Origin: Antedon mediterranea
Taxonomy: Eukaryota > Echinodermata > Crinoidea > Comatulida > Antedonidae
NCBI RefSeq assembly: GCF_964355755.1
Contig: NC_092670.1
Coordinates: forward strand, 34,895,795-34,955,794
DNA: 60,000 bases
Direction: 5' to 3'
Shown: piece after piece, positions 11,401 through 26,400 of the stretch
Layout of the letters: every line of letters starts with the position of its first letter
How positions within the stretch are numbered: the stretch's first letter is position 1
Notes under the pieces: generated by a model
The model's input: the letters and a program-made list of their open reading frames with translations, nothing else
Database searches by the model: none
Told to the model about the DNA's origin: nothing
Program-made: the position numbers and the translations under genes

Positions 11401-14400
11401 GTTAAGACAGTGGAACCGTAATTACGTAGCCATAACATCGGCAGGCGTTCGAGGCTCACTCACTTCATGGTTCTGGTGGTAGAACAAGTCGGATGGATAA
11501 GGACTATAAACAGTAGGTCCAGTGTACACATCTAGCTCGTAAGAACCTAGTACATCTTTCGTAGTAGGGGGTATTACATCACAGCCACCGATAATAGCTG
11601 GGCCCTTTGGGAGACAAGTCCTTGACTGAAGAGGTCGCTTAGTATAAATAAAATATTTCATAATTCAAGCAGAAGCGTTCAAATCAAATTCGTCCAGATT
11701 TCATACGTAAAGTAAAATCACATTGACCAAACTCCTTTTGTCTGGCCACCAGACCTTGAATCCCTTTTAAAACAAATTGAACGTACGTGAACAACTTGGT
11801 ATTGGGTTATTCCATCTTCCATCTTCGCATACTATCGTTTCACTTCCATCTAATGTAAAATCCGTTGAACAATCGAACCTAACTTTGCCGCCGTGTGTAA
11901 AGTCAACAGTCGTCTGCCGTCCATCTAATGGAGTACCAGGATCCTCACAATTTCCTATTGAGAAAAAAAAAGAAAATAAATTCAGTCATAACGTGAAAAA
12001 TAGCATGGAAATAATGACGGCCATTTTTGTAGTCACCATTGTTCTAGTCCTTTAATGGAGTGTTCAATTATGTTTTATTTTCATTAGTCGTTAGATTAGA
12101 CTAGATTGAATTAATTAGCTTTGGCTATCAATGATGTTAATCTAAATATGTGTAAAGTATAATATTATTTAGTAAGTAACAAAAATAATAGTAGGGATCT
12201 TACTATAACAGGTTGGCGCTTCAGAGGCATATATTCCTTCTAAACAAGTAATTGCCTTTGGCCCAACCATTGAGTAGTTGTCATTACATGAAAAATAGAC
12301 ATTCGATTTGTGTGTAAAGTCGCCAGACACCTTTCCATTTTCCAGAGTCAGTTTCTTACAAGATTCTAGAAGGAATTAACATGAATATGTGAATTGATAT
12401 TATTATATTATTATTATCTCCTTTAATTACAGAGCTTCTAATGAAAACAACATCTTTCAATGGAATATGATTTGTTTAAAGATGTATTGTTCCCAAAAAC
12501 ATGACAATTAAAGATGACTAAATATCCGAACTTTGGCAATTTTGTAAACTTTTTGCTGACTGAAGACATTTACAGTAAATACAAAAAGAAAAGAAATATA
12601 TACCAATTGATTAGCCAGATGGGCTTCCTGCTTACTATTTTTCTTATGATTTTAGCAAGAAAAAAATTTTTCCGTTCAATTTTTGTTGTCAAAGCTAGTG
12701 AATAATTTAAAAAAATATTTTTATATTAATGTTTATTCTTATCTTTTACTTTAATTTATCTTTAATAAAACGCACAAGAGCCAGATACTACTCTTTCCCC
12801 GTTGCTGCTACAATAAACACAACTAATGTTTCGGTGGAAGACTTGGTATGGTTAGCTTATTTATCTGTGCTTGCAGACACACATTGAAAGGTAAAAAAGA
12901 ATGTGTTTAAAGAGATGTTTAATTAATTCAAACACTGAACTTAATTAAACAACGTTTGAAATTAGTGCACATTTAAAACTTGGAAGAAGAAATCAAGTGA
13001 TGCTAAAGTGAAATGTGAAAGAAAGTATGTGACCAAACATCAAAGACCAATACTAAGTAAAAGTAATATATCACTAATTATCTTTATGAAAACGATGAAA
13101 CAGCACAATCGTGTTACTATAAAATGTGTTTCTATTTTCCCCCTAAATTGATGTAAGAAAAGAGTTTTGCATACAATGCTATGTTTACAAGGGGTATTTA
13201 CAGTAAACAGTACTATACGTAAAAAAACAAACATACTTAGGCCTACATTAAAAATAAAGATACGGTACTATGTTGACAATTGAATGTAGGCCTACTGTAC
13301 TAAAATCCCATGCTAAAATGAATATCGTATACAGTAATACAAAATCTAGCACACACGTACGCCCACAAATACTCCACACATCTTTAAAACTTAATACAAC
13401 CAACCAACAAACAAACAAACCACCAAACATAAAATCGTGCGGCATAAACAAATGAAATGTAAATGTTTATCACTAATATGAAAAAAACAGTGATACAAAA
13501 ATTACGTTAAAAACGACGTCAGAAACCAAGTGCACACAAAACAGTGACGGATACGCTTGAACACTTACCATAGCGTAACATAGATCTCTTAGCACTCTCT
13601 TCAGAAAACAAAGAATGATACGAATACAAATATAATGAAAACAAAAAGGTGTGTAACTTTATTGATTTAATTATTATGATTGGTTAGAATTGTTAATATT
13701 ACATATATTAATGTTTTTTAATTAAGGGCATTTCGTTCAAAATAATGACATGTAAAAACAATGCTGAACTAACTCAATGTTGTATTTATTGCATTGTTGA
13801 AATGTTTTAGTGTGCGCGGACCAGACGAGCCCCATTTCATCCGTCCATGCTTTGTTATGCTCCACACTCTTGTAGACCTAGTTATAGGCTTTGAAATTCT
13901 CCTCTATACTAAGAAGATTTCTCATCATCTTAATGTATCCGTTCATTAAATATTCAAAAGTAAAAAGAAATACAATTTACCCATGCATTGTGGAAAAGGA
14001 TCACTATAAGCACCATCTTGACAACGAATTTGAACAGGGCCTTCAAGCGTGTAGTCGTTATCACACGCAAAAGTTAGAAACTCGTTATGTACTGGTTGAC
14101 CTGTCACAATACCATTAGGAAAGTCCGTAATCTCTACACAGTTTGCTGTCAAAATTATAAAATAAAAATATAGGTTGGTGCGTCAGTATAAATATCCATA
14201 ATATTATACAGTAATGTTATTAATTAATAATTGTAAAGTTTGCTAGACTATATGCTTTAGTGTAGACCAGTTGAAAAACTTTTGGCAAACTGCAGAAAAC
14301 AAGTGTGCAAATTTGAAGTTTTGTAAAGTTTGCTAAACTATAGACTATGCTTAAGTGTATACCAGTGGACAAACTGCAGAAAACAAGTTTCCAAAAAAGT

Positions 14401-17400
14401 CTACAGGCCTTATATATTGAAGTTTGACAAAGGTAGAGACAGCTTTTCCCAATAACTGATCTTCTACCAATTAAGCTAGAGATAGATTTCAGTTGAAATG
14501 TTTGGTTAAAAATGTAAAGTTTATTCGTTTGGGAATGAAAGATTTACAATAATAAGGTTGGTGAATAAAGGAAAAAAAACCAATACGACTGATAAATCTT
14601 CAACAGGAGGATTTTTCATTCATTCATTCATTCATTCATTCATTCATTCATTCATTCATTGTAGGATCCCTACTTAGTCTGGGTTCCAGATAGAGTTTTG
14701 TCTTAATATTAGTAAAAAGATAAATATTTTGGCACATATGGCGTTTCATACGTATACTACTAGGTTTTCGTGTATTTCAGACAAAAATCGCGGTCGAAAT
14801 AAAAACAGACTTGGGGCAAGTCTAATCCCTACTTTGTTTAGAACACCTACCATTACATTCAGGATCAGAGCCAGTGTAGTCCCCATCAGAGCAGTTACGT
14901 TGAGCGTCACCAGTCAACGAATGACCATTCGAGCACGTGTATGTAATAACACTACCGTGTGTGTACTCGCCAGTATATGTACCGTGTTCAATATCTGCTG
15001 GTGGCTGACAATCCTCTAAAAGATATCAATAAATGTAATCTTCTCAATATACCAAATGTAAGCTTCCCAATATACCAAATGTATATCTTACACTAAGCCT
15101 AATTAATATAGTATTCACATACATAATTATGCACATATCGTTTTAATTACAAAATCAAAAAATACAATATCTATTTATTCAGTTTTGTCTATCCATTAAG
15201 ATACAGAACATTTCTATCTGATGAGCCCATTATCTAGCGTAGAAAAAAATATTCGAATATGCAAATTAGAAGTTTAAATACAATTTCACAATGTAAACCT
15301 ACCTTTGCACACAGGTTGGTCATCTTGGTATTCTCCGTTCAGACATACTGTCATATTGACCCCTACTAACGTAAAGCCCGGAGTACATGAAAATTGGGTA
15401 ATACCACCATGTGCACGACTGCCCCCAAGCTGACCATTAAAGTTCCTTTGACGTGGGCATTTCTCTGAAGTTGGAAGTGAATGAATATGAAAACAGTTAT
15501 ATATAAAGGCTAAACTTCAAACCTTTTAAAATTCTTTTTATCAATATAGATATAATTCATTAGTAAAATATTTAGACGACACGTGTAACATAACATAATT
15601 CACAAAGTATTGAACAATTGTTGTAGGCAAACTTGTTTTTTGTTTCAAAATACAGATGGGGTGTAACATATAAACAATGTCTTAAACGGCGCCCCGTACA
15701 GATCCGCAGATTTTCTTAAGCTTGGTTCTCACTATTCAATTCAATTCAATTCAAATAAACATTTATTTCTTTCATTCATATTTGAGTAAAAACATTATAA
15801 TTTCTGATATTTTATATATAAATATTTTGGTTTTTTTTTAGATATAATACAGTAAATCATAATGTATAAAAAGATGATTCAGTTATATACAAAATGAAAG
15901 TGGCAAAAAAACCCAAGAAAGTATCGATCAATTGGAAACAAAAATCCAATTGAAACTTGTATGTTGGGAAGCCATGTAAGAAGATTATATACTTATATAT
16001 ATAAATGTAAACATATAACTACACATACACATATAGATCAACAGACACACACACACACACCCACCAACTAGAATGCAACGTAAGGACGTAAGCCGCAATG
16101 CAAAGATTTGACCAATCACAAGCAACAGTTATATAATCCTTGCGTTGCGGCTTACGTTTTTACGTTGCATCCTAGTGGGAACCAAGCTTTATAATGATAT
16201 AGTCTGAAATAAAAACAGATCGTGGTATGGAGGTTCCAATATGTGTGTAAAGATTACTTAAAACGGGTTTGTGTTTGTCGATATGAATATGTTGTTTCTA
16301 TATTGGTGACCGAATGGATTTAAATATCAGAACATTTAAAAAAAAACCGTATACATACTTCTACACACTGGGGCTTCATGATTGTACTGGCCGTCTATAC
16401 AATATGTCTTCTTATCACCGTCTATACTGTAGTCCTTATTGCACTCAAATATTGTTAGTCCCCCGTGGGTGGTGTTTGATTCTCGTATAAGCCCGTTGGC
16501 AGGTGGTATAGCTTCCGGGCAGTCACCTAAAATGTTTAAAATGTTGGTTGGTTATTATAACTTACTAGCACACTTTGGTGGTTCTTATGACTTACTAGCA
16601 CACTTGGGTGGTTCTTATGACTTACTAGCACACTTGGGTGGTTCTTATGACTTACTAGAACACTTAGATGGTTCTTATGACTTACTAGCACACTTGGGTG
16701 GTTCTTATGACTTACTAGCACACTTGGGTGGTTCCTATGACTTACTAGCACACTTAGGTGGTTCTTATGACTTACTAGAACACTTAGATGGTTCTTATGA
16801 CTTACTAGCACACTTGGGTGGTTCTTATGACTTACTAGCACACTTGGGTGGTTCCTATGACTTACTAGCACACTTAGGTGGTTCTTATGACTTACTAGCA
16901 CACTTGGGTGGTTCTTATGACTTACTAGCACACTTTGGTGGTTCTTATGACTTACTAGCACACTTGGGTGGTTCTTATGACTTACTAGCACACTTGGGTG
17001 GTTCCTATGACTTACTAGCACACTTAGGTGGTTCTTATGACTTACTAGCACACTTGGGTGGTTCTTATGACTTACTAGCACACTTGGGTGGTTCCTATGA
17101 CTTACTAGCACACTTAGGTGGTTCTTATGACTTACTAGCACACTTAGGTGGTTCTTATGACTTACTAGCACACTTAGGTGGTTCTTATGACTTACTAGCA
17201 CACTTAGGTGGTTCTTATGACTTACTAGCACACTTAGGTGGTTCTTATGACTTACTAGCACACTTGGGTGGTTCTTATGACTTACTAGCACACTTAGGTG
17301 GTTCTTATGACTTACTAGCACACTTAGGTGGTTCTTATGACTTACTAGCACACTTAGGTGGTTCTTATGACTTACTAGCACACTTGAGTGGTTCTTATGA

Positions 17401-20400
17401 CTTACTAGGACACTTAGGTGGTTCTTATGACTTACTAGCACACTTAGGTGGTTCTTATGACTTACTAGCACACTTGGGTGGTTCTTATGACTTACTAGCA
17501 CACTTTGGTGGTTCTTATGACTTACTAGCACACTTGGGTGGTTCTTATGACTTACTAGCACACTTGAGTGGTTCTTATGACTTACTAGGACACTTAGGTG
17601 GTTCTTATGACTTACTAGGACACTTAGGTGGTTCTTATGACTTACTAGCACACTTGGGTGGTTCCTATGACTTACTAGCACACTTGGGTGGTTCTTATGA
17701 CTTACTAGCACACTTAGGTGGTTCTTATGACTTACCAGCATACTTGGTGGTTCTTATGACTTACCAGCACACTTGATGGTTCTTATGACTTACTAGCACA
17801 CTTGGGTGGTTCATATGACTTACTAGCACACTTGGGTGATTCCTATGACTTACTAGCACACTTAGGTGGTTCTTATAACTTACAAGCACACTTGGTGGTT
17901 CTTATGACTTACCAGCACACTTGGGTGGTTCTTTGTCATACGCTCCATCGTTGCATCTGAGTTCATTTCCACCAACCAATGTGAACCCCTTCAAGCATTG
18001 AAATGTTGTTACTCCGCCATTCACGTTATTTGAAAACAAAATAGTTCCATTGGAGGGTGCACTAAGTTCGTCACAGTTGGCTAATAGTAGATAAATTTTT
18101 TTAAAGAATATCTATACTGAAACAATATTTGAATGTGGAATACCTCAATTAGTTTGTTTACTTGTTTTATCTGGCTTTTTTTCACCACCTTTTTATTCAT
18201 GATTTTGTTTGTGTGCTTATAATATATACTGTATATTTGTAATTTTTTTAATATTATAAGCAATTGTGTCTTTTATAAGTTTTCACAAGCGCATAATAAA
18301 GAAATTTTGAAATCACAAATTGACCTGAAAAATGGAATATGATGGAAACGTAATTTGTCATAATCACATACCTCGACAAAATGGAGTTTGATCTGCAAGC
18401 TGCCCATTTTCACATGTTGTTGAGGAAACGCCATCCAGGGTAAAACCGAAATCACAGGAAAATGTAACCTGCCGTCCATGAGTATAATCACCCGTTACGG
18501 AGCCGTTAGGAAGAGAAACAGAACTGCACAACTCTAAAGAGGGTATCATAACAAATAAGCAATAATCAAATTGAAATTTGGTGGCCGTATACACTATAAT
18601 AGCGGAGTCGTCGTAAAACAGATTTTTAAAAATACTTTATTCAGGATGGTTAAAGCCTATTTCCCACGAATCGAAAGCGTCACCTTATACGCATGCGTAG
18701 AGAGGGATTTGGAAGATGGTAACATGAATACGCATGTGTATTAAGCTGACGCTTTGGTTTCGATTCGCCTAGTGGAAAATCGGCTTTATGTAATATTTTC
18801 ATCGACGTAATCATCGAAATTGAACCTACTGCGGCAAGTAGGTAGAGAAGCTTGTGAACTTCCATCTACGCATGTTGTCCGGGGAACTCCATCAATTTCG
18901 TAACCTGAATCACAACTAAACACCATCTGTCCGCCGTGTGTGAGATCTCCAGTTACATCACCATTGCTGATGGTAATGGAGCTACAGGAAGCTGGAATAA
19001 GAAAAAAAATGTAAATCCAAGTACTTTAAAAGTTTTAAGAGCAGACCTGCCAACTTTCCCGAGTTTTCTATTAAAAATGTCAGTAGCGCCCTCTATGGTT
19101 TTGCATATATAACTATAGCGCCCTCTATAGTTTGGACATGATAATAATAAACCCACCTGATAATTTGGTTAATTTTTTGGTTGGGAGTTAGCGGTATTCA
19201 GATACAGACTGGTGTACTATTCCAACACCTTCTGTAGATAAATGGCAGACTATAGGCCTACATAACGAACCATCAAGATTCGCACCTGAAAAAGCTGATA
19301 GTTGCTGTGCTGTATATAGACTTAAGTAACTTGCTGTCTATTCGTGGTATTAATCAAACTCACCATGGCAGGTAGGTAACGGATCCCGTAAGCTGCCATC
19401 TCTACACGTTGTAACAGCAACCCCGGTACGTTTATAGTCTGCAGTACAACTGAAGAAAATGTTGCCGCCGTGGGTGAAATCACCTGTCACACGGCCATTT
19501 TGAAGGTTTACTGAGTTGCAAGAAGCTAAAACAAGAACCAGAGTACAATTACAAAAGGCATCGACCATTTGCTAAATTGATGTGAGATAATGACATTATA
19601 ACCACAACTGAGTCACATTTTAAAATTTTGATAACACCTTCTTGGGAATTTGATAGGTACGGTAGTAATGACTGCACACAAAGACTATGGAGGCAAAAGC
19701 TGGCTGTATTTTCGGAGGAATTATTCTTCCTAAGGTGAACAATTTGATCCAAGTCAGAAGAATTTAGTTACGTTACTGGGGTTTGAGACCCATGGAACCG
19801 AGTCTTTCTGCAGAGTCTGCAATAAGTAAGAACTGTGTATGGGGCGCCGTTTGGGTATTAATTTTATAATTGAAATGAATTTCTAACTCACCATGACATG
19901 TTGGTAACTCATCTCTAAGTTTTCCGTCGACACACGTTGTTACAGCCACACCTTCGAGTTTGTAATCGGTAACACAGTTAAAGTAAATATCTCCACCATG
20001 TGAAAAGGTTCCCTTCACAATGCCATTTTCGAGATAAATTGAGTTGCAGGGAGCTGCAGAATCAAATGATGATAATCAACGTATTGTTTTTTGTTTCTTA
20101 GATTGTTGGTGGCCTAATGGAACAACTGATATACAATAACAACTATGGAATATAAATTATTATTTCTAAAAGTCTTTAATAAATTAACCATTCGCTTTAC
20201 AGCGATCGTACTGCCGCACTGATTATAAACGTGGTTGCAAAATGCTTATGTACAATACCTTTACATATATTCAGGCTGGACGTAAATTGACCGTCCATAC
20301 ATCGTATCTTTCTACTACCAACAAGTGTGTATTCAAGATCGCACGTGACTCTAATTGATCCGCCATGAATCAGAGAACCGGTATACGTTCCATAGGGAAT

Positions 20401-23400
20401 GGATGTTGATGTATCACAATTTTCTATAATTAAAAATATTAGCTACAGTTGGTAAAACAATATTACTTTATTTCTTCTGTAGGACATAAGTTAACGGTCA
20501 CAATACACGTAATCAACTTCAACTTATATTCTCAACATCCTTCCGGTTTACGGACGCAGTTTGGTATATAAGTTGATATAAATAACATAACATAAATCTA
20601 AAATGGTATGGTATAATAATAAGTCAAAAAATATTAGTAAAACAAGTAGAAACTGCAAAGTATACAAGTGACTGCTGTAAGCAGAATCTATAGCACGTAG
20701 TTTTGATGACGCAGCCACCTTCCTCTAAAAACACAAACCGAATGTCGCAGAGAGCGAAATACGTAACGTTGTCTAGGCCGTCTTAAGCCAATGTTTTGTA
20801 GTCAAACAATGAACTTTCTGATCAAGAAATAAAGCGTGACGGGTTAAATTGGTGAGCAGAATATGAATAAATGTTATGCAGCTAGAAAAAGTATTCTCTT
20901 ACTGTACCTCGACATACAGGTTCAGTTCCCTGGAAGTTACCGTTAATACATGTTGCTGTATTACCACCAACTAGTGTGTACCCTTCGTTACATGTGTAAG
21001 TTATCTGCCCACCGTGGACAAGGTCACCAGACACGTCACCAGACACGTCACCGTTAAGAGGACGGCCAGGGAAGATACAATCAGCTGCAAATGAATTGGA
21101 ACATGAACAACTACAGATATATTTATTTATTATTTAAATATGATATTTGTTAACGTATTTTATACAACAGGCGCCGATTAGATTTGTGTTCATTAATTAA
21201 AGTGTTATTTAGGTGGAAAAAAGGAAAAAGTACGAAATGGACAAACAACAACACGTTCTTTAGATCTACTCATTGTTAGGCCTACATATTGTGGCTCAGA
21301 GAGTGTACTGCAACAAAGTATTTCACTTAGATAATCAAACAATGTTCTCAAGTTCAGCTATCTGATAGAACTCCTCTTAAATCCAGTCGGTAAACTACTA
21401 GGCCCTATATGAATATGTTACACGCATGATAATAAATATTCAAACATACCTTTACATAGGTCTAAACTGCTATTCAATCTACCAGCAATGCACGCGATAA
21501 TGCCGTCACCGACCAGCGAATATCCAGCATAACATTTTATGGATATCGTACTACCATTTTCAAAGGACCCATCGTAATAGCCGTTATTTGGTTTGTCTGC
21601 TTCATTACATAGAGCTGTCAAGAAAAGTTATTTAAATTGAACTACAGTGGCCACGTGGTAGAAATCGACCAATCGAATCCCCTTGATGACAAAGGTAAAT
21701 CTACCTTGAGTGATTTGATTGAAGTTGGCTTCAATTTACGATTACGATTAGATATAAATCACGAGGAATGAAACAAAACAATAACAATACAAATGATTAT
21801 GTCGGGGATTATGTTAATAAATAAACTATACCTTACCCTGTTTTTTCACTGCAGCATTTAACAAATAATACACAATTTAATTATCAACAATTCATAACTA
21901 TTATATATATCATAGACCAACAACGTTAAAATTGAATGTTTTCAGCAAGCGAGAAGTTCATAATGATACTAGGAAAAAATAGGAAACGTGTATACACAAC
22001 ACCAAGGGTATTTATACTTACAGCGGCAGATCGGTGGAGAATTTTGATATTTCCCGTCAGCGCATACCGTACTATTCACACCATCAATCGTATATCCTGG
22101 GAAACAGGTATACGTCACCGTGCCTCCGTGATAAGAATCACCCGTAGCGATGCCGTTGTTAGGCGGTACCGGCTCAGGACAATTTGCTAGAGACAAATAT
22201 AAATACATTGCTCAAGTATTACTACTATACTAAAACAAAGAAATATACCGAACTTACCCTGTTAATTACCACTAAAGTTTTGCTTAAGGCGTATTTTCTC
22301 CAATGAAACATTTAGACAGTGACGTATTCATGATTTTGAAATAAGGGCCCAGGGCCAAAAATGGTAAAATGAAATGCATTTTCGAAAATATATTAAGTCT
22401 ATCTTTCCCATTGTATTTGGTGGGGTGGAGGCTCATTCAAATCCGCCTATGGTTTATGTCGAAAAGTATCAAATAGTCAAGTTTTGCGAAATCCTTAAAT
22501 GGTCGTACCTCTACAAGTTGGCTTTGGGTCTTTGTATTTTCCATCAACACATCTGGTTTTGTTTACGCCTTCCAAAGTGTATCCCGCAAGGCAGTAAAAT
22601 ACAGTTTCTTGGCCGTGTGTAGTTCCTGGGATAATTTGTCCCTGTTGCAACGGTTTCATTGGAATGCAGTCCGCTGTAAACATAAACAAATTTAATTAAT
22701 AATTGTTGTATGTTCAAGTAAATAATGCGATATTTTCCTGTGCAGCAGCCATTTTGTGGAACACACTACCACGAAAACGTCAACACCTTCAAAATACGAC
22801 TGAAAACCAACTTGTCACAGAAGCATTTCCTGTTTAACTTTGTCAAGGGCCGTTGAACACATTATTTTATGGATACCGGCACTATAATAAGTCTGATTGA
22901 TTGATTGATTGAGAATTTTATTTTATAATGATATAATTATGTTAGGTTAGTGTGCAAGTTACAATTACCTTTGCATTCTGGAATTGACGAAGTGTAAATA
23001 CCACCATCAGTACATGTTATATTTCCAGCGCCGATCAGAGTATGCCCTTTGTCGCATGTGAACTGATAACTTTGTCCGGAATTAGAACTTTCGGTTACTT
23101 GACCATTCGAGATCGAATCAATTCGTGCGCACTTTGCTGTAAAAAAGCACTTTAACTTTAACTTAAAATCTATCTTTACTTCCATCACATAAACAAATAA
23201 AACAATATTTTTAGCAAGTGGATTGTGTATTGCCGAACAGATCATTGTTTAGTGTGATCACAAATAAACCCACAGACCATCCCTGAAGGAAACAAGTTGT
23301 GGAGTTAAAATATGACGATAAAACAGGAAGAGTTTGAAATTTAGATGTAAAAAATAGGACAGGTAAAATGAACTAAAGCAAAGATAACTTGGAATTTATG

Positions 23401-26400
23401 ACAATGACAACTTCTTTTATTTTCTTTGTAAATAAAGTAGATAAGTAAACGACAAAATTAACATTTATAATTACAAAATTGATTAGTAGGGATTAGTAAA
23501 AGGATGGTGGAAGGTTCACAGATAATATAAAGGTATGACAATCGAACAAGAGGAAGAAAATGAAGTGAAACATAGGATATTTGCAGATAAAACGTAAAAG
23601 CAGTAATCTCTTGTAAAAAGAAGAAATATACATTAAAGATGAATTGTCTCCCAAAACATGAAAATAAAGATTAATTAAACCAGGCTTTTAATAGGTTATT
23701 TTGTAGTTTTCAATTCAATTTTTAGGCAAAGTGAATAACTATTATGTGACATTAGGATGGAATATTCAACAAAAACAAATTAACAAATTATTTTTTTTCA
23801 GGGGGACAATATATCTTTAAGTCCACACGAACATACCTTTACAACTTGGAATAACTGACGAGTAATCGCCATTAATGCACTTAATCTTTGATGCACCGAC
23901 AAGACTATATCCAGTGTTGCAAGAGAAGAAAATCTCCTCTCCATGAGTAGACTGGCCATTGAAGGCACCATTTTCAAATCGTGTTATGTCATTACAATTT
24001 TCTGCAAAAAAAGATATTGCTGGTTGTTTTTTCTTCAAAAGATAGTAAGTTAATTAGAAATATCCATGTTCATATAAAGTTTAGGGTAAGGGAATAGCGG
24101 CAAGAAACGGTAACGGGTAAGATATCATGTGCGTGACAAAGGATACCAAAACTGAGACCACACTACAATGAAACCACATTAGATTTTAATGACATGCTTT
24201 TTAAAGTGAAAGAAAGTAGAAAATAATAACACAATTAATCTCCTCAAAAATTTGAAATTTATGATAAAATTTTCGAAAATGACAATTGCTTTTAACATCG
24301 TCAGTGATACCACAAACGCACTTTAATGCGCATGCTCAAACTGTGATCATGGTGCGCGTGCGTACGCATTGTATTTTTTCATTACGTCACTTTATCTCTT
24401 CATTACGTCACGGATGAAATAGAAATATCCTTACCATAACACTTTGGTGGTTTAATTCTTTTTCCAAGTTTGCATTTGACTTCGGCATTACCCTTCATCG
24501 TGTAACCACTTTTACAGAAGAAGACAAGCCTTGTGCCTACTGGAACCGTGTCTCCTGGGTACCTGCCTCTAGCCACGACATTGTTTAGATCAGTTGGAAT
24601 TGTACAATTTCCCTTTCTTTTGCCTGCGAGAAGAGAAAATAAAAAAATGACGAGGCTTTAGCCAAAGAAATTGACAACAATGGGTACGTAGCTTTGGAAA
24701 ATATGTTGACTATTGTCCACGGGCACCAAATGTTGAATTTACGAAAGTTTCGAACAAAAGCTAGGCCATAACAATTCAAAACTGACTGTGTCACCAAGGT
24801 TTGTGATACAAAAAAAATTATAATATTGAACAGAAAAGGTCTTGTGCAGCTCCATGTGTACTGATCAAGTTATATACTTACAATCGACTTTCTTAAGTCC
24901 AGGATTAGAACAAGCCTTGATCAACAAGTGACATTCACTTTTGTAGCGCTTACCATCTGAGCCACATACTCGACCGGTTAGTAACAGGCACTTACTGCAT
25001 TTGTACGGTCGACGTATGTCACAACTAAATGCTACAAAATAAAGAAAATAACCGTGTACGTCAACAATAGCCTTTTTCTAAAGATATATAAATTGCATTT
25101 TAAAGTTTTAAAAATCAATTTGCAAGTTCAATTGAGCATAAAATAGACGTTTATAACAATGTAATCTTACTAGATATTATGTACACTGTCAGTTATCTTT
25201 TAAATCTTACAGATTATGAAAAGTACTGTACACTCGGGAAGAAGTTCTTTCTCACGAGTTAAAATTAAAAGTAAAGTACACCTTATATAAGGTTATGGGA
25301 ATTTTGTTTTGAGAGAATACCAATTACAGTAATTGAATTTGGACTCTGAAGTAGGAATATTGTCTGTATATTACACTGACTGTTTGTATGTTGCAGTTAC
25401 TTAGTGATAACCGTAAAAAGAAGAGAACATTACATGCATTTCGCTATTAGGCATAATGAATAATACTAGATGTTTAATCATCTTGAACCTACAGCACTGA
25501 CATATAAATGTATTCTGTCGCATTAATGTTTCAGGATAATCAACATCTGACGTGTGATTAAATTTACTATGGTTATCAAAGTACATTTTGCGACAGAAAG
25601 TATTCTCCACAAATGAGGAGAGTTTGAACCTAAAGACATGCAGAAAAGGTAAGCTAGAATTATATTTTACAGCCTAATAAATACGGTACCGATACACATC
25701 TGTGACTTAATGTAATTACAGAACAGATCGATTGGAACGTGAATAGTATAATTGTGATTATTTCGAGTGTTTTCATGTAGGCAACATAAAATACAACCCT
25801 GAGGGGCTAGCGGTGTGTTTTAGTGGAATAAGTGTTTGGATTTCCCTAAGCTAAGGAAATTAGTTTGCAAAGGTAGGGAGCTTTATTTAAAACCATTTGC
25901 ATAGTTTACATCATGCTTTTCCTCCTAATATACAAGTACAACTTTAATCACTTCAATACAACTGTAATCACATTTGCATATACTCATTTGCATATCATTC
26001 CATTACATTCCACGCAATGTCAATCAAACTTTATTTCCATCATAATCGCAAAAAAAAACAACCAAATACAATTATGGACATACAACAAAGGCAAGACCTG
26101 GAAAACGCTGTACATCTTTACAAAAATATAAAGAACAAAAATGACACAATAAAATTGCAAAATAATCAAGTGATATTACAAAGCAATACTATTATATTAT
26201 TATACTGCCATAAATCATACTTAGCCAATTAATCGGATACGAGATCTGTGATTTAAAATGATTAACACTAGATTTGTTTTTATATTGATTGGCAAACTAT
26301 TCCAATGTTTGGGTCTTGTTAGGAATACAGATTGAATTTTAATATTTAGTCGATAGTTGTTTTTATTTCTAGTATGTGAATGTAAATTTGATTATTTAAT

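Noticed and set aside
16439-17776. A 445-codon plus-strand frame and a 401-codon minus-strand frame made of 10-residue repeats
   Set aside because: They come from a 30-bp minisatellite whose unit length is a multiple of three. The array lies in an intron and its source is an exon-intron junction in a different frame.
24290-24420. Two CATTACGTCAC words in an intron as a CRE pair
   Set aside because: Only half-sites within low-complexity context; no array or conservation argument.
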